Shown: positions 35,329 through 44,390, counted from the first letter of the stretch. The stretch is 64,000 bases of DNA from DATKEJ01 sp963768715 (GCA_963768715.1 CAVYJC010000008.1:310001-374000); one strand, 5' to 3'. The notes: a model not told the origin generated them from the letters alone. Program-made: numbers and translations.

Positions 35329-36286
35329 ATGAGAGTACCGCATTATCTACTGGCGTCGGCCTTGTGTATGGCCTTGGCGATCGGCGCGTGTAGTGACGGA
35401 CCCACCAACGTTGCCGAACGAGGCGGCGCTGTCGACCCAGGAAGCAACCACGGCTGCCAAGAAGCAGGCCAAGTATGACATCTGCCATTGGGACGCGACG
35501 CTGAACGAAGGCGTAGGCGCCCTGGTGCATCTGAATGTCAACGGCAATGCATGGAATGGAGGCGGCGAGGGATGCGGCGGCAAAGTCAACGGCCACGGGA
35601 AGCTGACCGGCCACAACGGGCACGAGCTGGACCGTAATTGGAACGCCGATACGAATTTCGTAGCCACCGAATGTGAGGCATTCTGCTACGAGGACCAGGA
35701 CGGCGACGGTCTGACAGACGACGTCGACCCGTGCATCTTCGACGCCGACAATGATTCGGACGCGGACGGTGTTTGCCTGTCAGACGGCGACACGTGCTAC
35801 GCCGATCCAAATGACTCGGACGGCGGAACCGACGCGGACGGTGACGGCATCTGTGAGGTAGATGGCGACGCTGTTGATAATTGCCCCGACGTTGCGAACA
35901 CGGATCAGGCGAATTCTGATGGAGATACCTTGGGCGATGCCTGCGATAACTGCCCGGCGGTCGACAATGAGGACCAGGCGGATGACGACTCGGACGGTAT
36001 CGGGACGGCCTGTGAGGCCGACACCGACGCCGACGGCATTCCCGACGACGCCTACGGATCGGTTTGCGTGGACGGTCAGGCCAACGGCAACACGGCTTGC
36101 GACGACAACTGCGTTGATGATCCGAACACGGCGCAGTGGGATGACGATGCCGACGGTATCGGAAACGCCTGCGACACGTGCAACGACGTGGACGGAGACG
36201 GCTACGGCAACAATCTCTGGGGCAATGACACCTGCCCACTCGACTGTGACGACAGCGACCCGTTGCTCACGGACGTCTGCCCGTAA
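35329..36286 (+). CDS. Lipoprotein with thrombospondin type 3-like calcium repeats, one frameshift near the N-terminus
   Basis: An unusually clear ribosome site (AAAAGGAGTGAGTTATG) precedes ATG 35329. The first frame gives a lipoprotein signal (ALAIGAC) and breaks at about 35411-35422; dropping one base joins it to the frame reading STQEATTAAKKQAKYDICHWD, as in the paralogue at 36530. The mature part begins with a DICHWD/HLNVN domain, then has Asp-rich repeats (DSDGDTLGDACDNCP, DDDADGIGNACDTC) with regular Cys. Expected calcium binding and disulfides. No enzymatic domain. A terminator follows. Confidence 0.75.
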
Positions 36287-36343
36287 GTAACAGCCCAGGC
36301 TGAAGTAAAGGAACACTCGCGCTCGGAAAGAGCCCGAGTTGGC

Positions 36344-36379
36344 AGAAACGGCCCGCTTCGAGAGAAGCGGGCCGTTTCT
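36344..36379 (+). terminator. Intrinsic terminator after the first Cys-rich lipoprotein gene
   Basis: A perfect 16-bp inverted repeat, AGAAACGGCCCGCTTC / GAAGCGGGCCGTTTCT, with a GAGA loop at 36360-36363. The 3' side has only a weak T stretch (GTTTG). Confidence 0.8.
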
Positions 36380-36529
36380 GTTTGATTAGGCTGGCTCCCG
36401 ATCCGACAATTGGGGAATCCCCTACATCCAGTCCCTCCCCGGCATTCTACTTTCATACACTCACAGTTGGCACTCCCGGGGCGCATCTAAGAACGTTCTG
36501 CAATTCTAAATCAACTCGCGAGGAGAACA

Positions 36530-37672
36530 ATGAAGCTCCCATATTTCCTACTTGCAGGGGCCCTGTGTCTCGGCTTGTCGATCGGCGCGTGTAACGACGG
36601 GCCGACCGATGTCTCGACTGAGGCATCGCTTTCGACCCCCGCTGCGACCACGGCGACCGCGAAAAAAGAACCGATGGTCGACATCTGTCACTGGGATCCG
36701 AATGGTTGGGACAACCTGCCCGACCAGACCGAGCCCGGCGCCTATTTCCATCTGACCGTCAACAATAATTCCTGGATCAGCAGCGACAAGAAGAATCCCA
36801 AAGACAAGAACGTGGGCCATGCCGGCCACGAAATGGATCAGTGGTATTGCTCCGACGGCAATGCCGAAACGACGACAAGAGCGGAGTACTTTGATCCGAA
36901 TGAAGATGATCCGGTGGCGTGTTCAGAACAGAACGACGGGGCGGATAACGCCATGTTCTGTGAGGAAGACAGCGACGGTGACGGCTACAGCGACGACTCG
37001 GACAATTGCCCCTACACCTACAACCCGGATCAACTCGATTCGGACGGCGGCGGAGTGGGCGACGCGTGCGACAACTGCCCCTTCACGGCACGTGACAACG
37101 AGAATCAAGCGGACAGGGACGATGACACGGTGGGCGATGCGTGCGACAACTGCATCGACACGCCAAACGCGGATCAGTTGGATGACGACAGCGACGGCAC
37201 CGGCAATGCCTGTGACGAGTGCACGGACGTTGATGAAGACGGATACGGCGTCGGCTATGCCGCCGAAACGTGCGGTCTGGATTGCGACGACACGGATCCT
37301 GCAGTCAATCCCGATGCGACGGAAGTCTGCAACGGCATCGACGACAACTGCTCCGGCGTCATCGACGAGGGTGACGTTTGTTCGACCGCCTGCACGTATG
37401 AAAACGGTAACGTCGGAGACTGCGATAACTCGGTCTGCGGCTCAGATGTTGCGTCCTGCTACGCCCATGTAGCGACGAGCAACGGTGCCGATAGGGAAGG
37501 CATCTGCTTCTATGATCTGACGGTGGGCGATTGCACAGGCCTTACCGATTGCACGGATGTCGGTGACTCGGCATGTGCCGCGGACGAAGTGTGCCTTGGC
37601 AGAGCTTGTGGGACAAGCGGATGGTCGTGTGTCCCCGTTAGCCTGCTTTGCCCGACGCAACCCCTCCTCTAA
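36530..37672 (+). CDS. Lipoprotein with thrombospondin type 3-like calcium repeats
   Basis: A 380-residue paralogue of the preceding gene with an intact frame. Lipobox LSIGAC at residues 16-21. Residues 40-110 are the DICHWD domain (HLTVNNNSW, GHAGHEMDQWYC). Residues 130-260 carry the Asp-rich repeats (DSDGDGYSDDSDNCP, DDDTVGDACDNC, DDDSDGTGNACDEC, then DCDDTDPAVNPDATEVCNGIDDNCSG, a MopE-type motif). The last 100 residues are Cys-rich without known domain. Over 20 cysteines in total. Probably outer-membrane or surface anchored. Confidence 0.85.
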   Translation: MKLPYFLLAGALCLGLSIGACNDGPTDVSTEASLSTPAATTATAKKEPMVDICHWDPNGWDNLPDQTEPGAYFHLTVNNNSWISSDKKNPKDKNVGHAGHEMDQWYCSDGNAETTTRAEYFDPNEDDPVACSEQNDGADNAMFCEEDSDGDGYSDDSDNCPYTYNPDQLDSDGGGVGDACDNCPFTARDNENQADRDDDTVGDACDNCIDTPNADQLDDDSDGTGNACDECTDVDEDGYGVGYAAETCGLDCDDTDPAVNPDATEVCNGIDDNCSGVIDEGDVCSTACTYENGNVGDCDNSVCGSDVASCYAHVATSNGADREGICFYDLTVGDCTGLTDCTDVGDSACAADEVCLGRACGTSGWSCVPVSLLCPTQPLL

Positions 37673-37747
37673 CATTCAAACCAAACCCAGCTTCGTTCAG
37701 CGAGCGGCCTTCCGAGGGAACCACTCGTTGAGCAGGTGGCAATCAAG

Positions 37748-37778
37748 ACGGCCCGTCCCGGAATCCGGGGTGGGCCGT
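37748..37778 (+). terminator. Intrinsic terminator after the second Cys-rich lipoprotein gene
   Basis: ACGGCCC (37748-37754) pairs with GGGCCGT (37772-37778), with an inner CCCGG/CCGGG stem; TTTCTTT follows. Three 8-base units GAAGACCY occur just after at about 37786-37809. Confidence 0.75.
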
Positions 37779-37904
37779 TTCTTTATGAAGACCTGAAGAC
37801 CCGAAGACTCAGCGCGCCGCAACCAGTGGGCGACTCGTTAGTATAGAAACCCTGTTGCAGTCGCACGCGGGGCACCCCAACCTGATAATCACCAACAGAC
37901 GAAT

Positions 37905-38651
37905 ATGCTACGAACCGGATTTCTCAGCCTTTTGGCGACCATGATGCTTCTTCTCGGAGCCTGCCACACGGCTCCCGATACCCAGTCGCTTCGTGAGGAG
38001 GTGGATTCTCTCAAAGCCGCCGTCGCCGAACTCCAATCGCTCCCGCAAATTCAGCGCTGGATGGCGACGAACAAGCCGCTGGACGTGTCCATTGACGTGT
38101 CGAACGCGCCCTCGCTCGGAAGTCCGGACGCTCCGATCACGCTGATCGAATTCTCCGACTATCAGTGTCCGTACTGTGCGCGTCACGTGAACAACACGCT
38201 CCCTGCCTTGAAGGAGAAATACGTCAAGACAGGCAAGGTGAAGTATGTGTTCATGGACTTCCCGCTGCGCAGCCACACGCTGGCTCCAAAGGCGTCGGAG
38301 GCCGCTCACTGCGCCGGTGAGCAGGACAAATATTGGGCCATGCACGACGAACTCTTCGCCAATCGAACCAAACTCCAAGTACCCGATTTGAAAGCCCATG
38401 CCGCGGAAATCGGATTGGATACGAAGGCGTTTAATGAATGTCTGGACAGCGGCAAATATGCCCTCGCGATTCGGAAGAATGAGCAGATAGGGAGCAGCAA
38501 GATTCATGTGACGGGCACTCCAAGTTTTGGGATCGGCTACACGACCGATGACGGGAAGTCAGTGCAAGTTGTCAGAAGCATCAAAGGGGCAAAATCACTC
38601 GCGGCATTCGAGAAGGAGATCGACGAGCTATTGGCCAACCCGCAGAGCTAG
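37905..38651 (+). CDS. DsbA-like thiol oxidoreductase lipoprotein
   Basis: A 248-residue protein with lipobox LLLGAC (Cys20), a coiled-coil segment (SLREEVDSLKAAVAELQ) and a DsbA-like domain with C88-P-Y-C91 in FSDYQCPYC and the cis-Pro loop VTGTPSFGIG. Same active site as the lipoprotein at 33851 but otherwise divergent and shorter. Together they bracket two secreted Cys-rich lipoproteins, suggesting a dedicated periplasmic disulfide system. The stop is directly followed by the next gene. Confidence 0.87.
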   Translation: MLRTGFLSLLATMMLLLGACHTAPDTQSLREEVDSLKAAVAELQSLPQIQRWMATNKPLDVSIDVSNAPSLGSPDAPITLIEFSDYQCPYCARHVNNTLPALKEKYVKTGKVKYVFMDFPLRSHTLAPKASEAAHCAGEQDKYWAMHDELFANRTKLQVPDLKAHAAEIGLDTKAFNECLDSGKYALAIRKNEQIGSSKIHVTGTPSFGIGYTTDDGKSVQVVRSIKGAKSLAAFEKEIDELLANPQS

Positions 38652-38663
38652 TTGAGAGAGCGC

Positions 38664-39431
38664 GTGAAGCAGATCTTTCGGGTGAGCCTGATCGCCCTCA
38701 CGGCCGCGTCATCTTTGTGCTCGGTTTCGCAGGCCCAGGAATCGGCCTCGGCGAGCAGGATTAGCATCGAGGCCTTCAGTCCGGAGTTCAAAGCTAAAGG
38801 GTATTCCTTTCCAACCTCGGCGTGGTTTATCACGCTGCACGAGTCGGTCGAAGGCCCCGTCCACGTCGAAATGCAGATTCCGGCCGGCTACGTTGAACAG
38901 CATGTTGGTTCAGGAATCCGCCGCGAGATGAGACTGGCCAATCCTTACGTAGGTATTTCCTGGACCAGTCCGGAAAATCCGGCGTCGCTCGGTCTTGGAA
39001 TGCGCTTTCCGGTTCTCCCAAATGATGCGTACACCCGTGTCATGCGCGTGGCCGACATTCATCGATTCGAGGCCTTCGTCCCGGATCTCTGGGATTTTTC
39101 GCTGCATTCGGCTGTCGGGGATGAAACGACGCCGCTTCGAGCCAGAATGCGCGCGCATCTCTGGGTGCCCCTTCACGGATCGGTGGAGGTGGTCGCAGAC
39201 TACGCGTTTGGCGTACAGCGCCTGGCCGGCATTGTCCTCGTGCGCCTCGAGGTGCTGGGACGCGCCGGAATTACGGGCGATAACCTGATATTCGGTGAGC
39301 GGTCGATGCATCAGGCAGGTCTTACGCTCCAAGTGATCACGCCGGGCGTTCGTCCCAGTGTCGTCCTGCGGGCGCCCATCGGTGGAAAGGAGGTTGTGGA
39401 TTGGGTCGTGGGCGCAGGTATATCCTTTTAA
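38664..39431 (+). CDS. Exported protein of unknown function, possible outer-membrane beta-barrel
   Basis: About 255 residues from GTG 38664 (TTG 38652 is also possible, abutting the previous stop). Signal peptide ends near VSQAQ. The mature part alternates polar and hydrophobic residues in many short strands and ends with GAGISF, an aromatic C-terminus typical of outer-membrane barrels. No homologue recognised. The closeness to the DsbA-like gene indicates co-transcription. Confidence 0.65.
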   Translation: MKQIFRVSLIALTAASSLCSVSQAQESASASRISIEAFSPEFKAKGYSFPTSAWFITLHESVEGPVHVEMQIPAGYVEQHVGSGIRREMRLANPYVGISWTSPENPASLGLGMRFPVLPNDAYTRVMRVADIHRFEAFVPDLWDFSLHSAVGDETTPLRARMRAHLWVPLHGSVEVVADYAFGVQRLAGIVLVRLEVLGRAGITGDNLIFGERSMHQAGLTLQVITPGVRPSVVLRAPIGGKEVVDWVVGAGISF

Positions 39432-39515
39432 ACCTGACAGGTTTTCAAAACCTGTCAGGTTTCTCTGGTTTTCAAACCTGTCAGGTTTCTCTGGTTTTCA
39501 AACCCCGTCAGGTTT
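39429..39515. repeat. Palindromic AAACCTGACAGGTTT repeats between convergent genes
   Basis: AAACCTGACAGGTTTT is followed by AAAACCTGTCAGGTTT, a long inverted repeat, and then by two further copies of a 26-bp unit CTCTGGTTTTCAAACC.TGTCAGGTTT, the last with a small change. It lies between two convergent stops and may act as a bidirectional terminator. Confidence 0.75.
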
Positions 39516-41516
39516 CTATTCCCGCACGACCTCCAGCAAATCAGCGCCTCTGCCGGCAAATAGCCGGCCGTCTTTCGTTTCGGCAAGACTGTCCCAATAC
39601 CCCTCGTCGACGTCCAGTTCTTCGATCTCCTGCAGGTCAGGCGAAACCCGCAAAAGCCGCTCTTCCGTCATCCCGTAAACCCAACCGTCTCTGCTCGTTA
39701 CCACCTTCTTGATCTCTTCGGGAGCAACGGTGCGGGTGGCTAGGACGGAGTCGGTTGCGACGTCGTAGATGAACATGACCGAATCAGCCGCCCCGATGAG
39801 CTTTCCGGGCTCCAACCAGTCAAGACCCCAGATCTCGTATGCGTTTGGAATAATGGTCCGTTCGAGTGTCTTCCGGCCTTCCTGGACGTCCCACGCAAAC
39901 AGCTTTGCTTCCGTCGCAGCGGGGCGGGCTCCGAGTCCACCCCGGACCGACGTCGTTCCGTAAAGAAGCCGGTCGTTGTCGGAGACGAGTGCGTACACGG
40001 ATTGGTCCTTGACGATGTTGCGATGGACGGTGAGGGAATCCGTTGCCGGGTCGAGCATCACGAGTGCGCCGCCGAGCCGTCCATATTCGGCGATGGTCCC
40101 GAAGTAGATGTTTCCGTCCGGCCCGACGATTCCATGAGGCACGCGGTCCTGATCCTGATGGATGGACCCGAGAATCTTCGGGTTGCTGTCCACCTCATTT
40201 CCCGGATTCCACGCCGTATTGAGGTTGAGTACGCTGAATCGAGCCTTCGTATAGTGGCCGAGATAGGCCTTCCCATTCAGATAAACGATGTCGTCGATCT
40301 GACCGGGAAATTCGACCGATCTGCCGGGTGACCACATCCTTTGGGGTTCCGGGAAGTATTGGAAGAACCCCTGATTGATGTAAGTCCCCCCGAGAACACT
40401 GCCGTCGGGACCTTCGGACAGTGTGTGGATCAACATACCATCGCCGAGGAAGTCACTCTGACGTTGCAGGCGAATTTCGCTGTTCCGCAAATCGATGATC
40501 GAGTACAGTCCCAGTCTCGTTCTTGTTATCAGGAAGTGCTCGCCGGTAAGTCCGATCGGATGGCCTGCACCCGCGGCTACGATCTCGAAGTGATCTGTGT
40601 CGTAGCGGTAGCGATACAGATTGTCCTCCTCGATCGTACCGAAATAGATGTCGTCGCCGAAGACCTGAAGCGATTTGTAGCTGTGCGGCCAGACGTGACC
40701 GTGGGGCACGTCGGCCTCTCTGACGAGGTCACCGGACGCGGCATCGAAGAAGAGGAGGGTGGACGGCGGTTCGATCAGGGCCACAATCATGTCTCGGAAT
40801 CGTGCCGAGTGTTCTACCCAGATCCGGTTTCGAAATCGATCGGGGAGGAGATCGCGCGCCGTTCCCGTCGCCAGGTCATACTCCTTGAAGGCCATTTCCG
40901 TACCGAATGAGAGATACAGTTTGCCCTCGAATTCCGAATTGATGTGCCGGAGATAGTATTCGCCGGGGGGATCGTCGGTCAACGGTCCGAGATTGTCCAT
41001 CGCGCCCGTCGCGAGATCGAGTCGCAGGAGGTCTCCCTCGGGCCATGTGCCGATATAGTAGAAACCGTCGCTTCCGCGATCGATGCTGAAGACGAACTCG
41101 AGGCGTTCATGGTTAGGGCGGGGCAATGCGTGCTGCTCCGGCTGATCCATCCCAGGTCGCCATCTGAAGACCTGGCCTTTGAGGTAGGTCCCGATGAATA
41201 CGTCGTCGCCAATCTTGGAGATCGCCCTTGCGCCGTCCGCTTCAGGCATGCGGATGTAGGAAGTCTCACCTGTCGACGGCTGGAATACGACGGCCAGCGC
41301 CTCCTTGTCCTGGGCCGTCGTTTGGACGATTCGTGCATTGAGGCCGGCCTCAGGATTGAGGACGACGGCATTGATCAACTCGAGCTGCCTGTTGCCGGGA
41401 CCGAGATTTCGAAAGGAGATACCTCCAACCTTGGAGGGAATCAAGTCATGCTCGGCGGCGGGTCGGCCGCATCCAAACAGGCAGGTGACTGCAGCCAGGA
41501 GGAGGTGTCGGTTCAA
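39516..41516 (-). CDS. Beta-propeller lipoprotein
   Basis: A 666-residue lipoprotein (lipobox in TCLFGC, Cys16). Residues 60-660 consist of repeated blades of the type 'D.vyiGTyl.GqvfrwrP' and 'dG.iYfGTia.yGrlgGaLvmldP', as in quinoprotein or WD-like propellers. No catalytic motif is recognised. It probably faces the periplasm or the cell surface. It is convergent with the barrel-like protein across the palindromic repeats. Confidence 0.75.
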   Translation of the reverse strand: MNRHLLLAAVTCLFGCGRPAAEHDLIPSKVGGISFRNLGPGNRQLELINAVVLNPEAGLNARIVQTTAQDKEALAVVFQPSTGETSYIRMPEADGARAISKIGDDVFIGTYLKGQVFRWRPGMDQPEQHALPRPNHERLEFVFSIDRGSDGFYYIGTWPEGDLLRLDLATGAMDNLGPLTDDPPGEYYLRHINSEFEGKLYLSFGTEMAFKEYDLATGTARDLLPDRFRNRIWVEHSARFRDMIVALIEPPSTLLFFDAASGDLVREADVPHGHVWPHSYKSLQVFGDDIYFGTIEEDNLYRYRYDTDHFEIVAAGAGHPIGLTGEHFLITRTRLGLYSIIDLRNSEIRLQRQSDFLGDGMLIHTLSEGPDGSVLGGTYINQGFFQYFPEPQRMWSPGRSVEFPGQIDDIVYLNGKAYLGHYTKARFSVLNLNTAWNPGNEVDSNPKILGSIHQDQDRVPHGIVGPDGNIYFGTIAEYGRLGGALVMLDPATDSLTVHRNIVKDQSVYALVSDNDRLLYGTTSVRGGLGARPAATEAKLFAWDVQEGRKTLERTIIPNAYEIWGLDWLEPGKLIGAADSVMFIYDVATDSVLATRTVAPEEIKKVVTSRDGWVYGMTEERLLRVSPDLQEIEELDVDEGYWDSLAETKDGRLFAGRGADLLEVVRE

Positions 41517-41606
41517 GGCAGGGATTCGTTCGGTTTCAGGAGCCTTGGAACCTAATCAATAATCGCCGGAAATCCGTGGTCGGCGTTGCGGTGGATGCGC
41601 CGGACC

Positions 41607-42434
41607 CTATTTCTCTGCGTCTACGGCATACCAGTCGAGCTGACGAACGTCTATCGACGGGTCCTCCGCGACGAGCTTCCGAAATCTTGCCACGTCTGCC
41701 ATCCCGTCCTGACCTCGATAGTGATACGGATAGACGATCCGAGGTTTAAATTCGAGGACGGCATCGGCTGCCGCGTCGACGTCCATCGTGTAGGGCACGT
41801 TCATACAGACGAAGGCAGCGTCGATGTTCTTCAGTGCCCGCATCTCAGGGATGTCTTCGGTGTCGCCGCTGATATAAATGCGCGTCCCTGACAATGTCAC
41901 GACATACCCGTTCCCACGACCCTTCTCGTGGAATTCGCGATCGGGACTCGTGTTGTACATGGGAATTGCCTCGACACGAATGTCTCCTACGAGAAGCGTA
42001 TCGCCATTGGCAAGGATCTTGGTCTGAGCCCGTTCCGCAAGCGGCAGTTTGTCGAAAACGGCTTTTGGTGCAACGATCTTCGTGTGTTTTGTCGTGACGG
42101 CGCCCAGGAGATCCGCGTTCAAATGGTCTCCGTGGATATCCGTGACCAGGATCAAATCCGGTTCGCCAAAAAAGCCGAACGTCTCGGCGTCGCCGATCGG
42201 ATCGACAAAAAGCGTCCGTCCACCGGATTGAAGCACCATGGTCGCATGGCCGATGGGGTGGACGAGGATGTCAGCGGAGTCGGTATGGATCGTGTCGGTC
42301 TGTGCCGCCGCGATGCGCATGGTCGCCAACAGACACAGGGCGCACAGGGTGATGCGCCGTAGGGGCGAATAATCATTCGCCCTTTCAATGTCCAACCCTG
42401 GAGGATTCGCCCTTATGATGCGATGGCAGTTCAT
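41607..42434 (-). CDS. Exported metallo-beta-lactamase-fold hydrolase, UlaG-like
   Basis: About 275 residues from ATG 42434; a signal peptide is likely at RRITLCALCLLATMRIAAAQ, with a hydrophobic core after a REP repeat. The MBL fold of the UlaG/RomA group is shown by HPIGHATMVL, LVTDIHGDHLN (the HxHxDH-like site), ISGDTEDIPEM and a terminal YPYHY. The true start is unclear because codons about 20-27 come from the repeat at 42359-42382. Substrate unknown; hydrolysis of a phosphoester or lactone is usual in the family. Confidence 0.78.
   Translation of the reverse strand: MNCHRIIRANPPGLDIERANDYSPLRRITLCALCLLATMRIAAAQTDTIHTDSADILVHPIGHATMVLQSGGRTLFVDPIGDAETFGFFGEPDLILVTDIHGDHLNADLLGAVTTKHTKIVAPKAVFDKLPLAERAQTKILANGDTLLVGDIRVEAIPMYNTSPDREFHEKGRGNGYVVTLSGTRIYISGDTEDIPEMRALKNIDAAFVCMNVPYTMDVDAAADAVLEFKPRIVYPYHYRGQDGMADVARFRKLVAEDPSIDVRQLDWYAVDAEK
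42359..42382. repeat. GTAG-type REP hairpin in the 5' coding region of the MBL gene
   Basis: GTAGGGGCGAATAATCATTCGCCC: the arms GGGCGAAT/ATTCGCCC flank AATC. It begins with GTAG like the REP units at 4217-4507 and 16234-16967 but has different arms. A partial copy (GGATTCGCCC) follows near 42413. Confidence 0.8.
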
Positions 42435-42472
42435 GATTCGTCGAGTGTCCTATCCGAAGCAACTGAATGCTC

Positions 42473-43843
42473 TCACTTAACCCATACCGTTTTTGCATTG
42501 ACGAACTCCAGTATGCCGTGCCGCCCCAGCTCGCGCCCGTATCCACTTTCCTTGATTCCTCCAAAGGGAAGTCGTGGGTCGGATTTCACAAGGGAATTGA
42601 CAAAACAAGCCCCTGCCTCAAGTGATTCTTTAGCTATCCGACGGCCACGCTCGACATCCTTGGTGAACACCGCGGCGCCAAGTCCGAACACCGAGTCGTT
42701 CGCCACGCGGATGGCTTCCTCCTCGTTTGCGACGGGAATAATTGCGGCGACCGGACCGAACAATTCATCATCGAAAGCGGGCATGCCTTCTCGTACGTCG
42801 GTCAGGACGGTGGGCGGATAGTACGCTCCTTTCCTGTCCGGAATTCGTCCGCCCGTCAGGCAACGGGCGCCTCGTTCGACGCTTTCGAGGACCTGGCGGT
42901 GCAGATCGTCACGCAGATCAGGCCGAGCCTGAGGGCCGATATGTGAATCTTCGTCGTGTGGATCGCCCATTCGTTTCGCCTCCATGAGTTCCACGAACTT
43001 CTTCTCGAACGTTTCTCTGACGGATTCCACGACGACGAATCGCTTTGCCGCGATGCAGCTCTGGCCGGAGTTGATCAATCGGCTGTTGACGCAGGTCTCG
43101 GCGGCCGCATCGAGGTCGGCGTCGGCGAGGATCAAATAGGGATCCGACCCTCCGAGCTCGAGGACCGATTTTTTGAGGGCGTGGCCGGCCTCTTTCGCGA
43201 CAGCTCGCCCAGCCGCCGTGCTCCCCGTAATTGTGACGGCACGTACGAGTGGATGGGCGATGACATCGCTCACTTGATCGCTGCCGATCATGAGCGTCCG
43301 GAAGACGTCCTCGGGGAATCCGGCATCCCGGAAGACCTCTTCGATTGCCAGGGCACAGCCCGGGACATTGGAGGCGTGCTTCAGGATGCCGGCGTTTCCA
43401 GCCATCAGGTTGGGTGCGGCGAACCGAAAGACTTGCCAGAACGGGAAATTCCAAGGCATGACGGCGAGCACGATGCCCAGCGGCCTGTACGACACGAAGC
43501 TTTCCGATGCGTCGGTCTCGATCGTTTCATCGGCAAGAAATCGTTCCGCATTCTCGGCGTAGAAATCACATACCCAGGCGCACTTCTCGGTCTCAGATCT
43601 GCCTCCAGCCACGGGTTTACCCATTTCATCAGCCATCAGCGCGGCGTACCGGTCGACTCGCTCTCGGAGCACGCTCGCGGCACGGCGCATGTGATCGGCC
43701 CTTTCTGAAATCGCAAGCTTCGCCCAGTAGGTCTGAGAATGATGAACATTGCTCAGAATCAGTTCGACGTCCGCCGCTGAGTGCGCGGCATACTCCTTGA
43801 TCTTATCGCCGGTGGCTGGATTGATGCTTGTGATCTTCTTCAT
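42473..43843 (-). CDS. NAD(P)-dependent succinate-semialdehyde dehydrogenase-like aldehyde dehydrogenase
   Basis: A 456-residue aldehyde dehydrogenase superfamily protein. Catalytic Cys263 (NSGQSCIAAKR) and Glu229 (VLELGGSDPYLI), cofactor motif MPWNFPFWQ and TITGSTAAGRAVA are in place. The short N-terminus starting INPATG and the absence of a signal peptide fit the YneI/Sad-type succinate-semialdehyde dehydrogenases. Possible partner of the aminotransferase at 31544, though they are not adjacent. Other aldehyde substrates cannot be excluded. Confidence 0.85.
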   Translation of the reverse strand: MKKITSINPATGDKIKEYAAHSAADVELILSNVHHSQTYWAKLAISERADHMRRAASVLRERVDRYAALMADEMGKPVAGGRSETEKCAWVCDFYAENAERFLADETIETDASESFVSYRPLGIVLAVMPWNFPFWQVFRFAAPNLMAGNAGILKHASNVPGCALAIEEVFRDAGFPEDVFRTLMIGSDQVSDVIAHPLVRAVTITGSTAAGRAVAKEAGHALKKSVLELGGSDPYLILADADLDAAAETCVNSRLINSGQSCIAAKRFVVVESVRETFEKKFVELMEAKRMGDPHDEDSHIGPQARPDLRDDLHRQVLESVERGARCLTGGRIPDRKGAYYPPTVLTDVREGMPAFDDELFGPVAAIIPVANEEEAIRVANDSVFGLGAAVFTKDVERGRRIAKESLEAGACFVNSLVKSDPRLPFGGIKESGYGRELGRHGILEFVNAKTVWVK

Positions 43844-43910
43844 CGAAGGGTCTCCCGTTTTTGATTCTTTTGAACCCCGGCATGCCGCAACAAGGTCCTT
43901 ATTAAATGAA

Positions 43911-43942
43911 GAAGCCCGACCGAAACGTTCCGATCGGGCTTC
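43911..43942 (-). terminator. Intrinsic terminator after the LysM gene
   Basis: GAAGCCCGA (43911-43919) and TCGGGCTTC (43934-43942) form a 9-bp stem with a 14-base loop. On the minus strand it follows the LysM gene stop by 16 bases; the T stretch is modest (TTCTTCATTT). Confidence 0.7.
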
Positions 43943-43958
43943 ATCGAAGGCCAGGTCT

Positions 43959-44390
43959 TTAGACGCCGTCCGGGATTCTGATTTTCTGTCCCGGGTATAT
44001 CAGATCGGGATCTTTGATCACCTCGCGATTTGCTTCGAAGAGCGCCTTCCATTTCATGGCGTCCCCGTAAACGTGTTTGGCGATCTTGGAGAGCGAGTCG
44101 CCAGATTGCACGGTGTAAAAGGTCGGCTCCGGCGGTTTCTGAACCTCAACGGTCAGAAAACGGGCCTCCACTTTCTCGATGCCCTTGACGTTGCCTGCGA
44201 GAAGGATGGCCTTTTCGCGCGCCGCGTCGGACTTGCATTTCCCGAGCAAGGTGGCGCGTCCGTCCCCGACCGAGACGGTCAGGTCCTCGACCTGACCGGC
44301 CAGCTCTTTTTCGATGGATTCACGGATGTCGGCTGCGGGATCGCCCACGATGGCGCGCCCAATATCTTTGAGAAAATCAAATGCTCCCAT
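43959..44390 (-). CDS. BON-LysM protein, Kbp/YgaU-like
   Basis: A 143-residue cytoplasmic protein: start MGAFDFLKDIG, a BON domain at about residues 18-78 (SIEKELAGQVEDLTVSVGDGRATLLG) and a LysM domain at 90-139 (YTVQSGDSLSKIAKHVYGD, PGQKIRIPDG). Length and domain order equal those of the potassium-binding protein Kbp (YgaU) of E. coli. No signal peptide. It precedes a terminator and follows the DUF937 gene by 51 bases, a frequent pairing in related bacteria. Confidence 0.9.
   Translation of the reverse strand: MGAFDFLKDIGRAIVGDPAADIRESIEKELAGQVEDLTVSVGDGRATLLGKCKSDAAREKAILLAGNVKGIEKVEARFLTVEVQKPPEPTFYTVQSGDSLSKIAKHVYGDAMKWKALFEANREVIKDPDLIYPGQKIRIPDGV

Noticed and set aside
3085..35425. Programmed +1 frameshifting as the cause of the breaks
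   Set aside because: The sites share no slippery sequence or stop-codon context, and several are single-base run-length changes, which fits sequence error better.
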